NCBI GenBank assembly: GCA_905236895.1
Contig: CAJOQI010000091.1
Coordinates: 1 to 12,026, forward strand
Length of the DNA: 12,026 bases
Source of the DNA: an uncultured Peptostreptococcaceae bacterium
GTDB lineage: Bacteria; Bacillota; Clostridia; Peptostreptococcales; Anaerovoracaceae
Direction of reading: 5' to 3'
This document shows positions 6,671 through 12,026 of this stretch, in pieces. Below the pieces are notes generated by a model. That model saw only the letters and a program-made list of their open reading frames with translations. It had not been told where the DNA came from and did no database searches. The translations under genes and the position numbers were made by a program. Position 1 is the stretch's first letter. Every line of letters begins with the position of its first letter.

Positions 6671-9600
6671 TATAACAGGCGTGGCCGAAAGTGCTTCGGC
6701 AAGGAAGATCGCCGCAATTGTAGAAGAGAATAGACAGGGGATTATCCTGGTTTCAGGAAGACCGAGGGCCGAAAGGCTTGCCTCGGACCTTTCTTTTTTT
6801 TGTGACCGCAATATCTACGTCCTTCCCGAGGATGATCTTCTCTTCTTAAACTATAAGGCCAGAAGCAGGGAGGATTCACTTAAGAGATTAACTATCCAGA
6901 AAGCCCTAAGAATGGATAGGGAGGCTATTGTAATTGCTCCCATTTCAGGTGCCATAAAAAAGATTCCGCCCCATAATGTATTCGAGGAATCAGGCATTAA
7001 ACTTGAAAAGGGTAAGGAGGCGGATTTCGACCGTCTTAAGGAAACCCTTGTAATGATAGGCTACGAAAGAGTAAGCATGATTACATCCCTGGGACAGTTT
7101 TCTTTAAGGGGTGGCATTATCGATGTTTATCCGCCGGATAGGGAGGATCCCATAAGAATCGACTTCTTTGATACTGAAGTGGACAGCATCAGAACCTTTG
7201 ATGCCGAAAGCCAGAGAAGTATGACCGAACTTGAACGGATTGAAATCTTCCCCGCCAAGCAGCTTGCTCCCGGAAGCATTGGAATAGACAGAGCAAAGGA
7301 AAGAATAACCAAAGCCTACGACAAACAGATCAAGAAATACGAGGGCTTTGGTGAAGGCTTTGCAGATTCGGTGGAGCGGTTGAAGGAACGTAAGGAAGAA
7401 CTGCTTTCCGACATAGAGGATTTTGACAATAGAGATATTCTTGAAAACTATATCCACTATTTCTACGACGAAACCGAATATATCTGGGACTATATGCTGG
7501 ATGGAGTCCTGGTGGTTGAGGATCCAAACAGAGTTTTGGAATATCTCAATATCCGCCAGAGAGACGGAGTGAACGACCTGGATACCATTGTTGTAAGAGG
7601 ACAAGGTGTTCCCGAGGATGTGGTTATGATTGGAGGAGAAGAAGATTATCTAAAAATCTACGACTATCCCGAAGTCTATACCTTGCTTCCCTTCCCATAT
7701 ACATTTAAGGGCCCGGAGAGACTTACGGAATTAATAAACGAAACCTGCCACCAGATGACTTCTTATTCCGGCCATATGGATATTCTGGAGAGGGATGTTA
7801 AGGATTTTGTTGGCAGAGGATATAGGGTCATTGTTACCGCGTCCACCGCCGACAGATCAAATGCCCTAAAGGATTTCTTCAAGGGTGAAAGTTATTTGGG
7901 AAGAGTTGATGTGATGGAGGGTAATCTCTCCGCCGGAATAGTCTATCCCAATGAAGGCCTGGTATATATAAGCGATAACGATATCTTTGGCAGCACCAAA
8001 ATCAAAAAGCGGGGAAGACGGACGAGGGGACAGCAGATTCAGTCCTTCACCGATTTAAGCAAGGATGACTTCGTGGTTCACGAGAATCACGGCGTGGGAA
8101 GATTCCTTGGAATAGAACCACTTATCATTGAAGGGGAGAAGAGAGACTTCATAAAAATTAAATACGCCGGAAAAGATATGCTCTATGTTCCCGTGGAGCA
8201 GATGGATGTGGTTCAGAAATACATAGGTTCCGACGGAGTACTGCCTAAGATTAACAAGCTTTCCGGCGACGAATGGAATAGAACCAAACAAAGGGCACGT
8301 CTTGCCATTAGGGAAATGACGGAGGAACTCCTTAAGATCTACGCTCAGAGAAAGAGCCAGGGTGGCTATGCCTTTGGTGATGATTCCGTATGGCAGAAGG
8401 AGTTTGAATCCTCATTCCCCTTTGAAGAAACCGAGGATCAATTGAGAGCTTCGGAAGAAATAAAAGAAGACATGGAAAGCGACCTTCCCATGGACAGACT
8501 TCTCTGCGGCGACGTAGGCTATGGTAAAACAGAAGTTGCAGCGAGGGCAATTTTCAAATGCCTGGAGAACGGCAAGCAGGCGGCTATTCTGGTGCCCACA
8601 ACAATTCTTGCAAACCAGCATTTTAATACCCTTAAGGACAGATTCTCCAATTATCCATTTACGGTGGATATGCTTTCAAGGTTTAGAACCGATGCCCAGC
8701 AAAAGGAAACCATCAAGGAATTGGAAAAGGGTATGGTGGATCTGGTTATAGGTACCCATAGGCTCCTATCCAAGGATGTTAAATTTCACGACCTGGGTCT
8801 TTTGGTGGTGGACGAGGAGCAGCGCTTCGGTGTAAAGCATAAGGAAGAAATCAAGAAACTGAAGGCAAATGTGGATGTGCTGACTTTATCTGCAACTCCA
8901 ATTCCAAGAACCCTCAATATGTCCCTTTCGGGCATAAGGGATATGAGTTTAATAACGGAGCCTCCCGAGGAGCGTTATCCCGTCCAGACCTATGTGGTGG
9001 AAGAGGATGACCAGCTCTTGAGGGAAGTCATAATTCGAGAAATCGACAGGGGCGGTCAGGTCTTTGTTGTATATAACAGAGTCAGAGGAATCTATAAGGT
9101 GGCGGAAAGGCTGGCCGATTTGGTTCCCGAAGCCAAGATTGTTGTTGGTCACGGTCAGATGAACGAGCAAAGCTTGGAAGACGTAATGGAGGACTTTATC
9201 GGCGGCAAGTATAATGTTTTGGTTGCCACAACCATCATTGAGTCGGGAATAGATATCCAAAACGCCAATACCATGATAGTAATAGATGCGGATAAATGCG
9301 GTCTTGCCCAGCTCTACCAGCTGAGAGGACGGGTGGGTAGATCCAATAGGGTCGCCTATGCCTATCTCACATATAAGAAAGAAAAGGTTTTGACCGAAAC
9401 CGCCGTCAGACGTCTAAGAGCCATCAAAGAATTCACTGAGTTTGGCTCCGGATTTAAGATCGCCATGCGTGACCTTGAAATCCGTGGTGCCGGCAATCTC
9501 CTTGGAGCGGAACAAAGCGGCCATATGATGAGCATAGGCTACGAGCTCTACTGCAAGATGGTGGATGAAGCCGTTAAGCAGGCCAGGGGAGAAGCGCCTG

Positions 9601-10070
9601 AAGAAATGCCCGAAGAGATTACGGTTGAAATCCAGGTTTCCGCCAATATTCCCGATTGGTATATTGACGACGAAAATCTTAAGCTCCAGATGTATAAGAA
9701 AATATCTCTTATTGAAGGCCCCGAAGATGTGGAAGAGGTGGAAGAAGAGCTCCTTGACAGATTCGGCGATCTTCCCAAGGAAACCATCAACCTCATTAAG
9801 ATTTCTCTTATAAGAAAGCTTTCCAATTCCTTCGGCTTAAGCAGAATCTACGAGCAAAAGGAAAGCATAGTTATGGAATTCGGAGAAAGCAATAAGCTTA
9901 CTCCCTATGCCATGATGAAGGCAAACCAGCTTCTTGGGGATCAGCTTTTGATTCACGGCGGGGTTACACCCTATTTAAGGCTTATGGTAAGCTCCCGAAC
10001 CAAGCTGGACGACACAATAGCCCTTTTAAGGGTTTTGGTAGAAAACAAAGACAAAAAGGGAAATGCATGA
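6651..10070 (+). CDS. mfd: Transcription-repair coupling factor
   Basis: A DNA translocase that recognises RNA polymerase stalled at lesions, removes it and recruits UvrA. The 1139 residues match the usual length (about 1150). In order: an N-terminal UvrB-like module (about 1-330; note FSLRGGIIDVYPP), the RNA-polymerase-interacting CarD-like domain (about 464-545; KDDFVVHENHGVGRF), the RecG-like superfamily 2 motor with Walker A GDVGYGKTE (Lys626) and DEEQ at 721-724, TLSATPIPRTL, then motif VI RGRVGRS (892-898), and the C-terminal regulatory domain. ATG 6651 lies within the end of pth; the nearest Shine-Dalgarno-like sequence (GGAAAA) is weak, so coupled initiation is likely. No frameshift is seen. 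The fin and spoVT genes that flank mfd in Bacillus are missing here. Confidence 0.98.
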   Translation: MNKKTISITGVAESASARKIAAIVEENRQGIILVSGRPRAERLASDLSFFCDRNIYVLPEDDLLFLNYKARSREDSLKRLTIQKALRMDREAIVIAPISGAIKKIPPHNVFEESGIKLEKGKEADFDRLKETLVMIGYERVSMITSLGQFSLRGGIIDVYPPDREDPIRIDFFDTEVDSIRTFDAESQRSMTELERIEIFPAKQLAPGSIGIDRAKERITKAYDKQIKKYEGFGEGFADSVERLKERKEELLSDIEDFDNRDILENYIHYFYDETEYIWDYMLDGVLVVEDPNRVLEYLNIRQRDGVNDLDTIVVRGQGVPEDVVMIGGEEDYLKIYDYPEVYTLLPFPYTFKGPERLTELINETCHQMTSYSGHMDILERDVKDFVGRGYRVIVTASTADRSNALKDFFKGESYLGRVDVMEGNLSAGIVYPNEGLVYISDNDIFGSTKIKKRGRRTRGQQIQSFTDLSKDDFVVHENHGVGRFLGIEPLIIEGEKRDFIKIKYAGKDMLYVPVEQMDVVQKYIGSDGVLPKINKLSGDEWNRTKQRARLAIREMTEELLKIYAQRKSQGGYAFGDDSVWQKEFESSFPFEETEDQLRASEEIKEDMESDLPMDRLLCGDVGYGKTEVAARAIFKCLENGKQAAILVPTTILANQHFNTLKDRFSNYPFTVDMLSRFRTDAQQKETIKELEKGMVDLVIGTHRLLSKDVKFHDLGLLVVDEEQRFGVKHKEEIKKLKANVDVLTLSATPIPRTLNMSLSGIRDMSLITEPPEERYPVQTYVVEEDDQLLREVIIREIDRGGQVFVVYNRVRGIYKVAERLADLVPEAKIVVGHGQMNEQSLEDVMEDFIGGKYNVLVATTIIESGIDIQNANTMIVIDADKCGLAQLYQLRGRVGRSNRVAYAYLTYKKEKVLTETAVRRLRAIKEFTEFGSGFKIAMRDLEIRGAGNLLGAEQSGHMMSIGYELYCKMVDEAVKQARGEAPEEMPEEITVEIQVSANIPDWYIDDENLKLQMYKKISLIEGPEDVEEVEEELLDRFGDLPKETINLIKISLIRKLSNSFGLSRIYEQKESIVMEFGESNKLTPYAMMKANQLLGDQLLIHGGVTPYLRLMVSSRTKLDDTIALLRVLVENKDKKGNA

Positions 10071-10097
10071 TATTATAATAAGTCGGAGGATTTGAAT

Positions 10098-11405
10098 ATG
10101 CTTTTTAGGAATATCAGCATAGTTGACGAAAATTTTGAGGTTAAATCCGGAGTAAACGTTCTGGTGGAGGAGGATAGGATCGCTTTTATTGGCGAAAACC
10201 TTCCTTCCGACGATAGAGAATCCTTTGGAGATATTATCGACGGGACGGGAAAACTTTTAATTCCCGGCTTTGTCAATGCTCATGGACATTCCCCCATGGT
10301 TCTCATGCGAGGCTATGGAGAGAATATGAGTCTCCAAGACTGGCTCTTCAATAGAATCTTTCCCTTTGAAGATAGGCTGACCTCCGAGGCGGTCTATTGG
10401 GGAACCCTCCTTTCTATGGCGGAATCTCTGAAGTTTGGAATAGTGTCCACCAGCGATATGTATTATTTCTGCGAGGATATGGTCAGGGCTATTCTGGATT
10501 CCGGAGCAAAGAACAATCTCTCCAGATCCATCAGCAAGATGGACGACAGCCCCTTTGATGAATTCAAAGCCGTAAAGGAATTAAAGGCCTTGGTTTCCAG
10601 GTATCAGGGGGCGGGAGATGGAAAACTGATAATCGAAAGTAGCCTCCATGCGGAGTATACCAATAACGAGGATGCTGCCATCTCCTTGGCACAGCTGGCA
10701 AAGGATATGGGCCTCAGGATGCACGTCCATGTTTCCGAAACAAAGCATGAACACCAAGAGTGTAAGGAAAGACATGGAGGAAGAACTCCCGTCAAATATC
10801 TTTCCGATTGCGGAATATTTAATGTTCCTTCTCTTGCCGCTCACTGCGTATGGGTGGAGGATGAGGACATAGAAATTCTCAAGGAAAAGAATGTATTCGT
10901 AGTAACCAATCCCGTAAGCAATCTTAAACTGGCCAGCGGGGTCTGTGATGTTAAGAAACTTATGGATAATGGTATTATTGTGGCTCTTGGAACGGATAGC
11001 TCAGCCAGCAATAATAATCTGAGCATCTTCGAAGAAATGAAGACCATGAGCCTTCTGGCCAAGGTTAAGCATAAGGATCCAACGGTTATCACTCCCAAGG
11101 AAGCTCTTGCCATGGCCACGGTAAACGGGGCTTTGGCTCAGGGAAGAAATGACTGCGGCCTGGTTAAGGAGGGCTATAAGGCGGACCTGGTTATGATTAA
11201 TCTGGATACTCCCAATATGGCTCCGACTCACGACCTTTTAAGCAATCTGGTTCTTGCGGGAACCGATAGGGAAATAGAGATGACCATGGTTGATGGAAAG
11301 ATTCTCTACGAAAGAGGAGAGTTTAAGACCATAGATATAGAAGAAACCTTGGCGAAGGTAAAGGAATCCGTAGAGGATATTTTGAATAGAGGAAATATTA
11401 ACTAG
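10098..11405 (+). CDS. Amidohydrolase, probable S-adenosylhomocysteine/5'-methylthioadenosine deaminase family
   Basis: A cytoplasmic metal-dependent hydrolase of the amidohydrolase superfamily. I chose ATG 10098 because GGAGG (10085-10089) lies 8 bases away; the in-frame TTG at 10092 is too close to it. The 435-residue product has the expected metal-binding set: His62 and His64 (VNAHGHSPM), His211 (HVHVSE, with Glu214), His249 (AAHCVW) and Asp300 (LGTDSSASNN). The small N- and C-terminal beta domains that flank the TIM barrel are also present (IPGFVNAH; YKADLVMINLD). The overall pattern fits the MtaD/SAH deaminase branch, which converts SAH or methylthioadenosine to inosyl products. Related branches (guanine, chlorohydrolase or other nucleoside deaminases) cannot be excluded by eye. 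It lies 27 bp after mfd and abuts the flippase gene, so it is probably co-transcribed. It has no counterpart in the Bacillus cluster. Confidence 0.88.
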   Translation: MLFRNISIVDENFEVKSGVNVLVEEDRIAFIGENLPSDDRESFGDIIDGTGKLLIPGFVNAHGHSPMVLMRGYGENMSLQDWLFNRIFPFEDRLTSEAVYWGTLLSMAESLKFGIVSTSDMYYFCEDMVRAILDSGAKNNLSRSISKMDDSPFDEFKAVKELKALVSRYQGAGDGKLIIESSLHAEYTNNEDAAISLAQLAKDMGLRMHVHVSETKHEHQECKERHGGRTPVKYLSDCGIFNVPSLAAHCVWVEDEDIEILKEKNVFVVTNPVSNLKLASGVCDVKKLMDNGIIVALGTDSSASNNNLSIFEEMKTMSLLAKVKHKDPTVITPKEALAMATVNGALAQGRNDCGLVKEGYKADLVMINLDTPNMAPTHDLLSNLVLAGTDREIEMTMVDGKILYERGEFKTIDIEETLAKVKESVEDILNRGNIN

Positions 11406-12026
11406 ATGAGCAAGAACAAAATGCTAAGGGGCGCCGCCATAATCGGCGCCGCGGGAATAGTGGTAAAGCTGGTTGGAGCTTTCTTCCGCATTCCTCTTAC
11501 AAACTGGATAGGACAGTTGGGTATGTCTTACTATCAGGTAGCATATCTGATTTACTCAGCTCTTCTTGTTATGGCAACAGCGGGATTCCCTGTGGCCATT
11601 TCCAGAATTGTATCGGAGAACAATGCCCAGGGGAAGTACAGAAACTCCCATAAGGTATTTAAGGTTTCCATAACTATTATGGGAAGCCTGGGAGTCATTC
11701 TTTCTTTGACTTGTTATTTCGGTGCGGAGGCTCTTACCACCAGAATAGGTAATCCCAATGCTACCTTGGCGGTCCAGTCCATGGCTCTTGCTCTTTTCTT
11801 TGTTCCGCTGCTTTCCGCCATAAGAGGATTCTTCCAGGGCAGACAGAATATGAAACCCACCGCCATTTCGGAAATAGTGGAGCAGCTGGTTAGAGTTGTT
11901 GTAGGTCTTATTCTGGCAAAGTCATTCTTGGGATCGGGACTTCCCCAGTCCGCCGCCGGTGCTGCCTTTGGCGCATCCGTAGGTGCGGGAGCAAGCCTTG
12001 CCCTTATGATTTTGATTTACTTCTTA
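11406..12026 (+). CDS. SpoVB/MurJ-type lipid flippase of the MOP superfamily, N-terminal part
   Basis: The gene begins immediately after the amidohydrolase stop and runs off the right edge; 207 residues are visible of roughly 520-550 usual in the family. It starts at ATG 11406. The nearest ribosome site, AGAGGA (11388-11393), is 12 bases away, so initiation may depend on coupling. The start, LRGAAIIGAAGIVVKLVGAFFRIPLTNWIG, split by position as residues 7-26 and 27-36, is a membrane helix and family signature. GMSYYQVAYLIYS (39-51) and the loop RGFFQGRQNMKPTAISEIVE (140-159) are also characteristic of SpoVB/YtgP/YabM proteins. About six membrane segments are visible (near 9-28, 42-64, 87-107, 121-140, 158-175 and 186-207). 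Such proteins export lipid-linked cell-wall or spore-cortex precursors. YabM, of this type, follows mfd and spoVT in Bacillus. The exact paralogue cannot be settled from half the protein. Confidence 0.92.
   Translation, partial: MSKNKMLRGAAIIGAAGIVVKLVGAFFRIPLTNWIGQLGMSYYQVAYLIYSALLVMATAGFPVAISRIVSENNAQGKYRNSHKVFKVSITIMGSLGVILSLTCYFGAEALTTRIGNPNATLAVQSMALALFFVPLLSAIRGFFQGRQNMKPTAISEIVEQLVRVVVGLILAKSFLGSGLPQSAAGAAFGASVGAGASLALMILIYFL

Noticed and set aside
1..12026. tRNA or rRNA genes, CRISPR arrays, insertion sequences, phage or att sites
   Set aside because: I looked for cloverleaf-like segments, regularly spaced repeats, transposase or integrase motifs and terminal inverted repeats and found none.

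Overview
The window looks like chromosomal DNA of a Gram-positive, low-to-mid G+C anaerobe of the class Clostridia. The evidence is LPXTG-anchored pili with class C sortase, SpoVG, a SpoVB/MurJ-type flippase, strong AGGAGG-type ribosome binding sites and frequent ATA and AGA/AGG codons. Lachnospiraceae or a neighbouring family is my guess; the sequence alone does not settle it.

Left part (1-3170, all + strand) is the distal end of a sortase-assembled pilus operon. It holds the C-terminus of an LPETG pilin (probably the shaft subunit), a 3' hairpin, a class C sortase, an LPQTG pilin with a CnaB domain and proline-rich stalk (probably the wall-anchoring or basal subunit), and a second, smaller sortase whose start overlaps the pilin stop. 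A reasonable model is that SrtC polymerises the shaft, the LPQTG subunit ends the fibre at the base, and the second sortase attaches it to the wall or processes that signal. The operon ends in a hairpin that also ends spoVG, which converges on it from the other strand.

Middle (3185-3663): spoVG on the - strand with a good sigma-A-type promoter, then about 190 bp of divergent regulatory DNA with a candidate extended -10 promoter facing right.

Right part (3664-12026, all + strand) is a tightly packed housekeeping run: murC (peptidoglycan precursor), prs (PRPP), pth (peptidyl-tRNA rescue), mfd (transcription-repair coupling), an amidohydrolase resembling S-adenosylhomocysteine/5'-methylthioadenosine deaminases, and the start of a SpoVB/MurJ-family flippase that runs off the window. 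No terminator is visible between them, so they are probably co-transcribed. The order recalls the Bacillus subtilis spoVG-gcaD-prs-ctc-spoVC(pth)-fin-mfd-spoVT-yabM cluster, with spoVG inverted, murC at the glmU (gcaD) position, and ctc, fin and spoVT absent.

I see no tRNA, rRNA, CRISPR array, insertion sequence or prophage. I found no clearly undescribed system. The most interesting points are in the pilus cassette: an altered SrtC lid, a lengthened SrtC loop, two sortases that both start with TTG, and a strong hairpin without a U-tract after the shaft pilin.
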